64,000 bases of DNA from Metellina segmentata (lineage: Eukaryota > Arthropoda > Arachnida > Araneae > Tetragnathidae): assembly GCA_947359465.1 (NCBI GenBank), contig OX375876.1, positions 64,982,998 through 65,046,997 of the forward strand. The letters are read 5' to 3'. Made by a program: the position numbers and the translations under genes. This document shows, one piece after another, positions 9,353 through 21,154 of the stretch (positions are counted from its first letter, which is position 1; the number at the start of each line of letters is the position of its first letter). Below the pieces are notes generated by a model. The model searched no databases. It worked only from the letters and a program-made list of their open reading frames with translations, and was not told where the DNA came from.

Positions 9353-10290
9353 CAGTGGCTCCCAAAGTGTGGTTCGCAGACCCCACGATAAATATGCAAT
9401 ATTTCACTAACCAAAATAAAGGACTTTCAAGAAAAAGTAAAGCATTTCAGTTTTTCCCCAATTCCTTTTGTCTTAAAAAACTATAAGTTTTATAACAAAT
9501 CAATGCCGACCAACCGGTCTAGTGGTCAAGGTGTTGGCCTCTGGATCGGACGGTTCCTGGTTTGAATCCGGGTCAGGGCATGGATGTAAATTGTGCTGTC
9601 CTTTGTTAGGGACAATAATGGTCCACCCACTGGGTGCCCCTTCACAAGTGACCATCACTTCTGGCCTTGTATAAGGCTACAATGACTTCTGTCAATTCTG
9701 TACTGTATTGTATTTCTGTATTGTATCATGTATTGTATTTGTCTTTGCAATCTGTACCCAGCCTTGCCATTGAAAATATAAAAAAAATAACAAATCAATT
9801 CGTATTATATTCCCGTATTCATTGATTTTAAATAGACTTGAAATAGAGAAGAAAATATTGAAATTATCAGACATTGAACTGAACATTGCTGAGCTAATTG
9901 CTGAAAAACATTCCCCATTGTTATTCACTTTAAAACTAAGCATTTTTGATGTCATTGATATTATATTTTTTTCAGTTAAGATCCTTTTAATTAAAATTAC
10001 TAAATAAATTATTATATATTTATAATTTAATTTTGGAACTCTAGTTTTCCTGTTTCAGAATTTTAAATGGTAATCACTAATCTCTAATTTGTAGTTTCAA
10101 CATTTTATAATCTATTTAATATATATCTAAATATATTTTACCCCCAAAATAAGGTTGAAAATTATCGTCACTGGGTTTGTGTATATGTAGGTTTATCTAC
10201 ATATGTACCCTTTAAATTTTGAAGTTTCAAATCTAAATTTTTTTTTAATTTTCAAAGAGGTCCTTGAAAGGAAAAGTTTGAAAACCACTG
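9353..10290. mobile_element. hAT-like non-autonomous element (interrupted by a SINE)
   Basis: The left end is CAGTGGCTCCCAAAGTGTGG and the right end, read inward, is CAGTGGTTTTCAAACTTTTC. CAGTGGTTC(T/C)CAAA-type termini are typical of hAT transposons. Without the inserted SINE the element is about 640 bp and has no transposase reading frame. The flanking 8-mers (GCGTGGAT and GTGCATGA) match only partly, so a clear 8-bp target duplication is not shown. Superfamily assignment rests on the terminal repeats alone. Confidence 0.65.
9505..9787 (+). mobile_element. tRNA-derived SINE C, full length with target duplication
   Basis: The head begins GCCGACCAACCGGTCTAGTG, with a B-box-like GGTTTGAATCC at about 9560-9570, close to the SINE A head. 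The body differs completely (TGTGCTGTCCTTTGTTAGGG, then CCCACTGGGTGCCCCTTCAC) and ends in A-rich sequence. It is flanked by a perfect 12-bp direct repeat TAACAAATCAAT (9493-9504 and 9788-9799), the mark of LINE-type integration. The insertion is inside the hAT-like element, so it is younger than that element. Confidence 0.88.
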
Positions 10291-10976
10291 GTGCATGATT
10301 CCTTACTAAATTTGTTACTTGCGGGTTATGTAAGTTGAAATCGTTCACTTCCAAAATAAATTTTAATTTTAATTTTAAAAGAATTCAAGTTAATTTGAAT
10401 AAACATCTATGATATATTGCGCATTCATCACCTATTGTCGGCACCCAGCAAAGAAGGTTTTTGGGTCGGCTTTACTTTTTATATTATGCAGAAGCTAACT
10501 CCAATTCGTGCCCAATTGTTTTGGAGATTGTTTTTTTTTTGGAGGGAGGGCACCACCTAAAACTTGCAGGTTGCTTGTGCAGTGGGCGAATCCATTGACT
10601 CACTACAATCTTTGTGCCCAATTGATACCTATATTTCCGATATACATTTTTTAAACGTCAAAACTTTGAAAGCAAATTTTCTCAAAATTATGATTTACAC
10701 ATTTGTGCCTTTGTTATAAATGTTCATTATATTCACTTAAAATTAAGGGATTAAGGTGACTAAATAAGCAAAAGTAAATTATCATATTAGATGAAGCCTA
10801 CGGTATAATATTTTACACAAAATGTACGATTTGCGTGAATGGGAGATTAAGTTTATTTTAAACTTCGCTATTGCAATGAAATCTTATAAATATTTGTGAT
10901 CAGTACTTGTAGATATAGCACTGCAAAATTATTTGTTTGAACAATATAATTTCTTTATTGGATGGTGACATTTCAG
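10291..10976. other. Unassigned AT-rich sequence
   Basis: No gene, RNA gene or named repeat was seen. Confidence 0.5.
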
Positions 10977-11168
10977 ATTTATTCAAAGAATTTTTATAAG
11001 ATTTTAATAAAGAATTTTGATAAGATTTTAATAAAGACTTTCAATAAGATTTTAATAAAGAATTTTGATAAGATTTTAATAAAGAATTTTTATAAGATTT
11101 TAATACAGAATTCTGAAAAGAATTTAATAAAGTATTTTGATAAGATTTTAATTAATAATTTTGATACA
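10977..11168. repeat. 24-bp minisatellite
   Basis: The unit is close to AAAGAATTTTGATAAG plus ATTTTAAT and repeats about eight times with drift. Because 24 is a multiple of three it creates an open frame with an eight-residue repeat (KILIKNFD), which I regard as incidental. Confidence 0.9.
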
Positions 11169-11999
11169 TTTTGGTTTTATACAGTTAATAGCATTTATTT
11201 CAGTACATAAGGATATTTTATGAAAAATTGTTCATTACAACTTTTTCAGAGTAACACACCTACAAAAAATTTTAACTTCAAAGTTTATTACATTATTTTG
11301 CTATCGTGTTGCCCCTTTGACATGTACACTAGTGCATAGCAGGTTCGACTTTTTACTTATCTCAAAAAATTAAATCCTCTTTACGCTTCTATGAAATGTA
11401 TCTACAGAATATATGACAAGTACTTTTATGAGAACATTTTACAAATTGCTTCATTCTCAATGTATGCTTTTTAATTGTAAGATAAAGAGACGAAAAATGC
11501 TTTAAAAGCACTCAAGAAAAATAGTTTTTTTTAAAGACCAAAAAGAACCCTGCGAGTCAAAAAGGCTTAAAAGCTGGATGAAAAGAAAAATATTCAAAAC
11601 AAATAAAAAGCCGTAAAGAAGTGTTCTGACATTTCACCAAGAACCACACAAATAAACTCGCCATGCATGTTCGAAATGTAACCATTTCCTTTCCCAAGCC
11701 TTGTCATCTGTTATAAAAAAATAGGCAGAAAATCAGTTCAACAAATTTTATTTGTCAACCGTATTGAATGCGTTTCTCAGTCCCGCCCGTAAACAAAATT
11801 TATAGATAAGGCTTCTTCACTTTTGTTTACATTTCCCTTAGAAGAGGAGAAAACACGAATATTTCTATGGGGAGAGATAGCATCTCACTCTTTCTGGAAC
11901 ATAGCTTTCTTGGTGTTTTTCAACTAAGATAATTCTGGTTCCTTGGCTTGACAACTCGAGATAGCTACGCCAACTTCTCGCGTGGAATAGGTAGAGACG
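11169..11999. other. Unassigned sequence
   Basis: No gene or repeat was recognised. Confidence 0.5.
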
Positions 12000-13290
12000 T
12001 GGAGAATGTTGGTTTTCGTAAACTCTATTGGTGTGGTAATAGATGTAGAATATCGCGAAATGTCTTTACTCACTACAATAGCGACACAATTGTAGACTCG
12101 AAGTTGCTCCAACAACCTCACCCGAGTTTCCAAAAGGTTTTGATGTGGTGTGTGGTAGATCCGAAGTATTTCGAGGAGTAAGATGTCCGAAAGTCCGGTT
12201 ATAAAATAATCTGAGCCGACCACTTGACGTGCAGAAATTTTTTCGGGCTGTTTTTAAAATAAAATTTCCGTGTATTCACACCCTTGACTAGAGTTCTATT
12301 TAGTGGGTGGCTGACGCCAATTATGTCGAGTGAAATTTTCTATTCTTCCAGGTCTTCCGCTTGCTATATTTGAATTTTTAGAGCTGAGTTCAGAGTTAAT
12401 TTTCTGCTATGGGGGTCACCGAGTGCTGTTGAAAGGGTTTCTGGATTGCGGGTGGTAGGCCAGAAATACTTCGAGGAGCGAGATGTTCGAGGGTACTCCC
12501 CAGTACAGTTCATAGAAGTTTTTGGACATTCGGCGAGATGTACGAGAAATCCGAATATTTCGGTCAGCCACTTTGAATACACGGATAATTGAGTTAAAGA
12601 AGAGCACGGAAAAATTCCTGCAATTCCTGAGTAGTTTCGCAGGAGTTTTTTAGGTGGCTGATCCGAATTTTTTCGGGAAACGAGATGTCCTAATAGTTTC
12701 GGTCTGCCGCTTGCCATACGTGAATTTTTAGGACTGTATTCGAATTGATTGTTCTGCTACGGGGGTCACCCGAATACAATTCGAAATGGTTTCTGGGTTG
12801 TTGGTGGTAGACCAGAAATATCTCAAGGAGCGAGATGTCCAAAGGTACTCCCGAGTACAGTTCCGAAGAGTTTTGGGACATTCAGCGAGATGTCCAAGAA
12901 GTCCGATTATTCTGGGTCAGCCACTTGCCATGCAGGAATTTTTCCGAGCTGTTTTCGAACTCAATTTTCTTAAGAGGAAATTCCGAGTATGGTTCGGAGG
13001 ACCTTTTTATAGACGAGGGCAGGAAATAGACCCTAAATACATCGAGGAATTAGATGTCCGAATAGTTCCAGTCTGCCGCTTGTCATGTAGAATCTCTTAG
13101 GTCTGTATTCGAACTGAATTTTCTTCCAAGTGGGTGACCCCAAGAAAAGTTCGAAGGGGTTTCTACGCGGAGGATGGATGAGGTGATGTATTCGTCGGTC
13201 AAGGCTAAACGTTTGGGATCTGCCGCTTGATGTGTGGGAATTTTCCTGGTTGTATTCGAAGAGTTTTAGGATTTGTACTTCCAGAACTTC
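12000..13290. repeat. Degenerate satellite with two-part higher-order unit
   Basis: A CTTG(C/A)(C/T)(A/G)T core followed by GAATTTTT and a (G/A)CTGT motif recurs at 12223, 12360, 12571 (weak), 12710, 12924, 13079 and 13226. A second anchor, GGTAGACCAGAAATA then GAGCGAGATGTCC, recurs near 12157, 12451, 12811 and 13025. Spacings alternate near 137-139 and 211-214 bp before becoming less regular, so the array looks like about 350-bp units made of two related subunits. Copies are heavily mutated. Minus-strand frames of up to 117 codons here follow the repeat and are not credible genes. The left edge is uncertain. Confidence 0.7.
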
Positions 13291-14056
13291 ACCCGTTATG
13301 TTGCTACAATGGGAAGTAAATTCATCTGCCTACCTACCAAATTGTATTTGTGCGTGTCCCTTGACTAAATAACACTTAAGCAAGATCGCTTGATTGATTT
13401 GTTGTGCCTCACTATGGTGCGTTTAAAAAAACCTTGACCATAGCTTTTGGTCATATATAAGTTCTGCCTTCGGGTGTTTTAGACCTTACCTAAATGAATA
13501 AATTTAAAATTTTATCACACTAGAACTTTTTTACCATGACGAAAATTTTCTAAATGGGCCACCCCTATATTTACGGTTCTAGGTTATAGACTACTGAGTC
13601 TATAAAATAGGTTTGATTTGTGTTTGTGTGGTTAAAATTCTATATATGATGTGGCTTTATCGAATTATACTTACTTTGCCAGACAATTACTAGTTTCAGC
13701 ATAAGACGCAGGTATCATGTTATGTTAAAATGAACAAAAATATCACGATCTCTATTGCAGAAACAAAATATCTAGTTCTCTAATAGATTCAAGTTTCTTT
13801 TAATTAAAGGAATCTCATGCATTTACCATATTTTGAAAAATATCAATATAAAATCTAAATAGAGTACCTTAAAAGTATTTTCTGAAAGAGAGTTTCTGAT
13901 TACGAATGATATAAAACCTCTTAAACAAAAATGTAAGCAACCAATGACTACAGGGACTCACACTAAACATATTATTTTGTTCAGCTTCAAATTCTGTATC
14001 TACTAACTTACTGTATACTCAAATTCAAAGAACAAATTACTTCGATCTGAAATATC
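13291..14056. other. Unassigned AT-rich sequence
   Basis: No gene or repeat was recognised. Confidence 0.5.
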
Positions 14057-14077
14057 TTTTTTTTTTTTTTTTTTTTT
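14057..14077. repeat. Poly(T) run of 21 bases
   Basis: This is an uninterrupted T run. It could be the poly(A) tail of a minus-strand retroposon, but I found no element attached to it. Confidence 0.9.
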
Positions 14078-15106
14078 AAGTTAAGAGTATAAAATTTTCT
14101 AATGTTCTTTTTAATGAAGTCTATTGGTTCTTCCGTATCCCGTTTCTATGAATTATCTCTTTCCTACTTTTTAGAATGGTTAAAAAATGGCCTTCGAACG
14201 ACAAAAGAAAACCAAACCTACTCCTTAGAAAATTTTAATCAGCCGTTTCAGGACAAATATTGTTTTCATCTAAGAGGCAAACAAAGCTCGAAATGTTTAC
14301 AAAAAAATAATGTGAAATATTACTAAAGGTGCATTGAAAAGTAAAGTAAGTAAAAAAACTAATTAAATTTACGTTATACGAAGGCGTACATTTATCAATA
14401 TTGGTAGACTTTGCATCCACCGTGATTAAAGAACAAAGTGTATGTAAAACGTGAATTTGTATAAAAAACGTATATCTTGTCCCTTATTGTCAATCCCTAT
14501 TTGGGTTCCTATTATATTATCCGAATTTTTCGGTTAAATCATTCTAGGAAGAATCAAGTCAATTCTCACAATGATGAGTGATTACTGCAGGTTTTACAGA
14601 GCAACATACATACAGGTATGGATTTGCATGTAGGGGTATATGAGTAAAAGTGTATAAATTAATTTTTTTATTTATACATGTTTGTTCTATTTGTTTAGTT
14701 TTGCTGTCTCATGCAGCAAGTGATATGTAAATATGATAGTTTTAATTTTTGACACTGTAATTTTATAGCTAAAAGCAAAATAAGTGCTACAATAATTTAA
14801 GCTCAGCATTAACTTAAAATTCAATAATATATGACAGTTACTTCCACTTCCTAGCAGTCTAATATACTGCATTGTTTATATACATATTTCGAAAAATAGA
14901 AATCGTTAATAGCCTAAAAAAACAGTACGCGATGTAGATTTTTTGCAGTCATATTTGAATTCAGCACCCAAAATTAGTAAATTAGTCGGGAAAACCATAT
15001 TCCATTCATGTTAATAAAAAAGGTTTAAAATTACATTGGAATGTTATCGTTAGTTTATTGCAACTGGTTCTAAAAATGCATTGAGAGGAAGCGTTGTTAT
15101 TATTTC
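14078..15106. other. Unassigned AT-rich sequence
   Basis: Short frames (14102-14326 plus and 14687-14872 minus) have no recognisable motif. No repeats were seen. Confidence 0.5.
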
Positions 15107-15278
15107 AATAAATTAAAGCAATAAGAACAGTAAAATTGATATACTTTACTACTTACGAAGTAAGCACACAAAATATTATAGTGATTAAAGAACAACATGA
15201 AAGAATAAATTAAAGCAATAAGAACAGTAAAATTGATATACTTCACTACTTACGAAGTAAGCACACAAAATATTATAG
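15107..15278. repeat. Direct duplication, 75-bp copies 97 bp apart
   Basis: The block from AATAAATTAAAGCAATAAGA to ACACAAAATATTATAG occurs at 15107-15181 and 15204-15278 with a single visible difference (CTTTACTAC against CTTCACTAC). The near identity points to a recent duplication. Confidence 0.93.
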
Positions 15279-16499
15279 GTAACGTTACACTGTTGAGCAG
15301 AAAGTGTAAATCTTCATCGATAGAAGTTTCTTTAAACTAACTTTTAGATAGCAACATTAAGTACAAAATGAATCGCATATAGTACTTGCAAGCTGCCATA
15401 CAAAAATCATCAAACTATTATCTTGTTGTCTAAATTGAGCAGAGCAACAAAATAAAACGAAACGGAAAATGTGAACAAAAAAAATGGATATACAGGGGCA
15501 CACATTCTAAATATGAAGTGAGAAGTTTTGAATGGAATGACATTTATAATATCCTTAAATTGTGACTGCTTTTATCGAAAGCTGAATTATATAGATTTTT
15601 CTGCTACCATTTTATAAAACGAATTCAGCCAATCAGCAAACCCATACAAAAGATAACAAATTTCTACCTCACAACAGCTATTTATACAAAATTGGAATAA
15701 AAAATCTCCATTTTCATAATTTTGTGTATGGATACTGAAGAACCTTCAGGAGATGAAACTATGCATTTCCATCATATAAATCACTCGCTATGAGTGTTAT
15801 TAATAGAAAGAAAAGAGAGGGGATGTTACGAGTTCGCAGTTTTATTTATATTCAATCAAAACCCGAAGAAGGTATTATATATTGGTATGTATCTCAATAG
15901 AGCTCTTCATACCGTGATACTTAAAGTGACACCCATTTGTAATCTGAAAGAAAAATTGCCACAATGTTTTCATGCCTATACATTTTCCACTCCTTTGTGA
16001 AGATGCAGGTCAAAAATCGAAAATGTTTCTTTGAAAACCTATAGATAAATTTCGATTCTCGGCACATTCAAAGAGGCACAGACGCCGAATCAATATTTCA
16101 TAAAGGCAAAGGCGTCCGGCTAAATTGGTGGCTATAAATTTTCCTGACTTAACAATTGCTTAGAAACTTTAGAAACAAGTGAAAATCAATAAAATCCATA
16201 TTCGGCTAGTAGTAAATCCTTTGCTTGAAATTAATAGCCTCCTCCTCAATGTTGTGCCTTGATCTAGGATAACCGTAGAGTGTAAAAAATGCGCCATCAT
16301 CACTGTTGACACGTATTAAAGTTTTTAAATTCTGAATGAAACGTTACACCACACGCGCGTGCGTTTCAGATGATATATCGCAAGATTTTAATGCCTTCCT
16401 TTCGGTACGAAGTAAGTGAAATTCAATAGAAACACTACCTGTAAGATTGATCAATAAAGCTGAAAATTTTGCTGTTAAACTCTAAGTATTTTTTTATTC
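15279..16499. other. Unassigned sequence
   Basis: A 68-codon frame at 15794-16000 has no recognisable motif. No repeats were seen. Confidence 0.5.
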
Positions 16500-16803
16500 T
16501 ACGTCTCTGAGCGAGGACCTCGTTAGCCCGGTTAGAAGAGTAGCGGATTTGCAACAAGATTTGCAACTCGATCCAACCAAAGACTGTTGTGTTCAAGGAG
16601 TTGGTGCACGCTAAATTTGTTGTAGTTTCAAATTCCCTCACGTTGACGATGTGGTATTCGGAGAACGAAGGTGTCAGCTCAGGTGTTGAAATCATCTGAC
16701 CATGGTTCAAATTACGAGATGTTTTCCCCGGATCTTTTCCTTGGAAATTGATCCCGGACCGTTCCCAATAGCCCGTTGTGTTGCACCACGTGTGACGTTA
16801 AGA
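16500..16803 (+). mobile_element. SINE A variant, diverged copy
   Basis: The body from GGTGCACGCTAAATTTGTTG through GGTTCAAATTACGAG to CCCGTTGTGTTGC and GTGACGTTAA is SINE A. Its head is unlike the other copies: TGCAACTCGATCCAACCAAA replaces the usual B-box region. A similar head variant is present at 63860-63930 on the minus strand (GATTCGAACTC and GGTTGG), so these two copies may be one subfamily. Confidence 0.65.
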
Positions 16804-17821
16804 CGATAATTTAACTACCTACCTTCCTGCCTTTCGGTCATCAGTGGACAAACAACCAAATAGAGTTCTGAAGTGAAAAATAGTGTTCAAATATATTACC
16901 AACAGTACATGAAATTATATTATCTGCAATTTTGGGGCGGTCCTTGAGATTATCTCCAGTCATTTCGTCCATAGACGTGAAATATAAATAAAATGAGCAT
17001 TGCTGTTAAGAGAAGCTTCAACTAGTAGTACCAACGTGTCTAGCAGTCACATGACTGAAAAATTCATTTGTTTGGCCGATTTGGTATCTTACCGCTTCGT
17101 TCTGCGATGTAACATCTTATGACAGGAGTGTTAACCTACAGTTCTATAGAGGAGCGACAAAAGTGACGAAGTCGCCAAAGTCTACTACTATCAATGAGCC
17201 AATCAGATGATCAATGAATGTATGGATGTTTTCTCCTCTCCAGTAGACCAATCAGAATATTAATGTCAGATTCCACCCATCAGACAAAAGCAGTCTAAAG
17301 ATCATGGTACTTCTAGTTTTAGTCACATGATCCTGAGTGCATAAAAACATAACCATTGATTTCTCTAGTTATGTTTCCTCTATCATTTCATATAGTTCGC
17401 AAAATGGCTATTCTCGCTACTCCAATAGGTGTAAGTGTCTTTTTAGGTAGTCATGTCCCGTAAGAAGTGACATACTCTGGGTAACGTGGGGTAGGAGCTT
17501 TATTTTTCAGCAAAACATTCCAGTTCTTTCCTGCACATATATCTTTGTAGATTGAATGTTTATCAGTCATTATAGACCAACATATATTTCTCTTGATGTT
17601 GAGTAGAGGTAAAGGGTATTTAGGTTGGTACAACTGTGCTTCAATCTTCCGTTGATCCGTTTGTTTATCGATCCATATACCACAATTAACTATATTGTAT
17701 ATAGGTATGTCCCTTATACTATATGTCATGAAGCTATTCCTCTCTCTAACTTAATAAATTTATCCACAAAATTCGTACCTCTATACCGTCATCAATACTT
17801 CCAATACTTTTTTCTTGAAAC
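16804..17821. other. Unassigned flank of the gypsy element
   Basis: A 92-codon minus-strand frame (17451-17729) has no motif I recognise. The last four bases (AAAC, 17818-17821) are the left target duplication of the gypsy element. Confidence 0.5.
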
Positions 17822-18062
17822 TGTTAGTGGTTATATTATAAGGTTGCGTGTAGTTTCACTTTCACTCAGCTAACACAATAAAATGATAAAGCCTGATAAA
17901 ACAAATCCTTATATTTATTATGTCATTTCAGAGTCAGCAGTTAAGCCTATCATTAGAACACTAGCGGCTGCGAGGCAAGCCAAGAAGTGACTATAGCCAA
18001 CGCTGTTGCCAACTATTGTCAGTTGAATAATTACATTTATATTTTCTTATCTTGCCACAACA
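17822..18062 (-). repeat. Gypsy 3' LTR
   Basis: On the element strand this 241-bp repeat starts TGTTGTGGCAAGATAAG and ends CACTAACA. It matches 21155-21397 with only a few substitutions and a two-base length difference near 17864. Confidence 0.95.
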
Positions 18063-18076
18063 TTACTCCCTTACCA
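18063..18076 (-). promoter_or_regulatory. Polypurine tract of the gypsy element
   Basis: On the minus strand, GGTAAGGGAGTAA sits immediately before the TGTTGTGG start of the 3' LTR. A purine run at this place primes plus-strand DNA synthesis in LTR elements. Confidence 0.65.
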
Positions 18077-18631
18077 GTAACTAAGTTACGAAGTATAGGA
18101 AGCATGCAACAGAAAATACCCAGTAACATTAATGCACATTATAACCATAACAAGAGATTGCCTATAAGAATAGATTTTCTACCTAAGCACCCTATGTATG
18201 AATTACAATAATAACAACACATATTTTAAAGTTAGGTGCTTATTAACACACAACAAATAATATCATAGTATATTTTTCAGAGTGTTATATTTAGTTTGAC
18301 CTTTTGTAATTTATATACAATTCAGATTCAGCACTTCTGCTTACATTGTGATTACTTGTACCTACCACAAGACCAACACAAGTGATAGGCAAATTGAAAT
18401 TAATAATGCAAATGCCATTATATTATTATGCTACTGTATACACAATTACACACTATAATAGTTGTTCAAAAATAAGTAACACAAGAATTCAAGGGTTATT
18501 AAAACAAGAAAATTTACACAAAAGTAAACACAAAACACTATAATAGTAATAAACATTAGATAAGAAAACAAACATTCAATACAATATACCAAATATTCCA
18601 GCAAGAGTTTAATATTACAATAGATTCAGAT

Positions 18632-19810
18632 TTAAGTTTGGAATCTAACTGGAAGTTTTATTTTTCTACCACAACGAGAGTATGTTGGGGGTTTAATTTT
18701 ATCAGTTGTTTCTGGTAAAGGCTGATCAGCAATATTATCAGGTGGTAAATCACCAGACACAACTGGCATGTCATTTTTAACAAGATACGCAGGTTTGAGC
18801 CTATCAATGGAAATTTTGACATCTTTACCTTTAATTTGCACTGAAAAATATTTATCATGCCTTTCCATAACACAAAAGGGGCCATCGTATGCTGGCTCCA
18901 GTGATTTTTTCACTCGATCCACTCTCACAAAAACATGGGAACAGGATGTTAAATCCTTATGTACAAATATTTTGTGTTGTGTATGTTGAGTCTTTATTGG
19001 TTTTAACATAGCCATATGCTGTTGTAACTTATATGCAAAGTTGTCAGGTTCTATATTAACACTAGGGTTGTCAAAAAACTCACCCGGTAGCCTGATATTA
19101 GCGCCATATATCATTTGAGCTATTGAATGATTGGAATCTTCCCGAATAGCTGCTCTACACCCTAACAGAACTGTAGGAAGTACATCAGTCCATTTAATAT
19201 TATTGTGTGCTTTTATAGCTGTCTTTAGGGTTCGATGAAAACGTTCAATCTTTCCATTGCATTGAGGATGGTACGGTGTGGTATGCAGTATTTTAGCACC
19301 ACAAATTGTAGCCAAGCTTTTAAAGACTTGCGAAGTAAACTGTCTACCTTGATCAGTAATGATAGTATGAGGTGTTCCAAATCTACACACCCAGTTTTCA
19401 TAGAAATCTCGACTCACCAACTCAGCTGTGATATCCTCAAATGGAATTACTTCCATCCAACCTGAGAATCTATCTATGCCTGTCAGGCAATAAACCTTAC
19501 CGTTAGAGGGTGGCAAGGGTCCAATGAGGTCAATATGGACAACACCAAAACGAGCATCAGGTTCTAAGAATTCACCAAACTTTGATTTGGTATGTCTGCT
19601 TACTTTAACCTTTTGACTGTTCACACAGGTTCGTGCCCACTCACTTGTTTGCTTCTTCATTTCTGGACATATAAACCTGGCAGTCATCTGCTTGACAGTG
19701 GATCGAATGCCAGGATGGGATAAACCATGTATTTGTTCAAAAATTTTCTTCCGAAAAGGTTGTGGTATGTAAGGCCTTATATTATTCTGTAATGTGTGTG
19801 TGTGTATCAC
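18632..19810 (-). pseudogene. Gypsy integrase region (392-codon open frame)
   Basis: This is the longest open frame in the window. Residues 28-65 carry the zinc-binding H..H...C..C region (HGLSH, then CVNSQ): the last cysteine is Ser at residue 65, so the zinc site looks damaged. The catalytic triad is present: D94 (VHIDLIGPLP), D153 (ITDQGRQF) and E189 (NGKIER), with D153 and E189 spaced as in DD35E integrases. A C-terminal segment (SIDRLKPAYL) is typical of gypsy integrases. Integrase inserts the cDNA into nuclear DNA and is normally cut from a Gag-Pol polyprotein. Here the upstream frame is lost in a CA-rich stretch near 19798-19812, so it is not joined to the RT-RNase H frame. Confidence 0.93.
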
Positions 19811-19896
19811 ACCATAAAGGTTTTCCTGATGTCAGCACATATTGCTTGAAATTGAGTGAGTTGTTACTATTTATTAGTTCTTTCAATTCTTGATCA

Positions 19897-21140
19897 TCAT
19901 GTTGGTTCTGTTGCCAGCTGATCAAAATCAATTACAGATATATCCTTAATTCTGGAGAGAGCATCTGCAACAATATTGTCTGTCCCACTAATATGATTTA
20001 TGTTTGTTGAAAATTGAGATATATATTGCAATTGTCGCAGCTGTCTTGGCGAGGCTTTCTCATTTTTTTGCTTAAACGCATAAATTAAAGGCTTATGATC
20101 TGTAAAAATTCGGAATTCTCGTCCTTCAAGCATGTACTTAAATTGCTTTACAGACAAGTAAAAAAAAATCCCTAACAATTCACGGTCATAAGAACTATAT
20201 CTTCTCTGTGTTTCATTTAACTTTTTGGAGTAGAATGCTATTGGTGCCCAGTGTCCTTCTTCATACTGTTGTAACACAGACCCTATTTACCAATCTGAGG
20301 CATCAGTGCACAAAGATAATGGACATTCAGGTTTAGGAAAACTTAACAGAGCAGCATTTGCCAAATCCACCTTACACTTCTCAAATTGGGATCTTGCTTA
20401 TTCAGTCCATGGGACCTCCCTTCTATCTTTTTTCTTGGCACCCTTCAGCATTTCATGTAAAATGGCTTGAGTTTGTGCAGCATTTTTTAAATATCTACGA
20501 AAAAATTGATCATACCTAAAAAGGTTCTCAGGTCATGAAGAGTGGACGGCAATTTATAGTCCAAAATTGCTTGAACTTTTACTGGCAGAGGACGCGAACC
20601 AGCAGGGGTAATAAGATGTCCTAGGAACTCTATTTCTTGCACTCCAAAAACTGATTTTGAGATGTTAATACAAAGGCCATACTTATCAAGCTTGTCAAAT
20701 ACTTCTCTGAGATGGGTCTTATGTTCCTCTTCAGAGGAGGAGGCAATTAAGACATCATCCAAATATGGAAAAACAAAAGGTAAACCTTGAAACACTTCAG
20801 TCACAAAACGTTGGAATGTAGAAGGGGCATTGCAAAGTCCAAAACTCATAACATTGAATTCATACAATCCAAATGGAGTGATTACAGCAGTCTTGGGTTT
20901 ATCCTCTTCTGCAATTGGGATTTGGTAATATGCTTTCAAAAGGTCAATTTTGGAAAAAATTTTCTTTCCACTTAAAATTAAATGAAAATCCTCTATTCTA
21001 GGGATTGGATACCTATCTGGAATTGTCTGCTCGTTTAGGAGTCTGTAGTCACCACAAGGTTTTAAAGTTCCATCTTTTTTAGTCACTAAATGCTGTGGAC
21101 TGGCCCACTGTGACTTAGATGGCTTAATAATGCCATTCAC
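19897..21140 (-). pseudogene. Gypsy reverse transcriptase and RNase H, disrupted
   Basis: The RT part (20487-21140) holds FSKIDLLKAYYQIPI with the first catalytic Asp, MSFGLCNAPSTFQRF, and the YLDD box in FPYLDDVLIAS, followed by FLGHLITPAG. The reading is lost in an A6 run (20500-20505 on the plus strand) right after RTFLGMINFF. The connection and RNase H parts then show two in-frame stops (TAA at 20398-20400 and 20287-20289). RNase H continues in the open frame ending at 19897, with FTDHKPLIYAFKQK and VADALSRI. RT copies the RNA into DNA and RNase H removes the template. RT begins directly at the primer-binding site, so its N-terminus is missing. Confidence 0.93.
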
Positions 21141-21154
21141 GTCCGGGTCACCAA
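21137..21154 (-). promoter_or_regulatory. Primer-binding site of the gypsy element
   Basis: On the minus strand the 5' LTR ends CTAACA and is followed by TTGGTGACCCGGACGTGA. A TGG start one base after the LTR is the expected complement of a tRNA 3' CCA end. I do not assign the tRNA. The RT coding sequence starts within a few bases of its end. Confidence 0.8.

Noticed and set aside
10962..11210. 82-codon open frame with an eight-residue repeat
   Set aside because: It is produced by a 24-bp minisatellite whose period is a multiple of three. Composition is only K, I, L, N, F and D, with no start context or neighbours.
12364..12717. 117-codon minus-strand frame
   Set aside because: It lies wholly inside the degenerate satellite, follows its repeats, and has overlapping frames on both strands with no recognisable domain.
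19235..19465. Plus-strand frames of 60-76 codons in the gypsy region
   Set aside because: They are antisense shadows of the integrase and RT frames.
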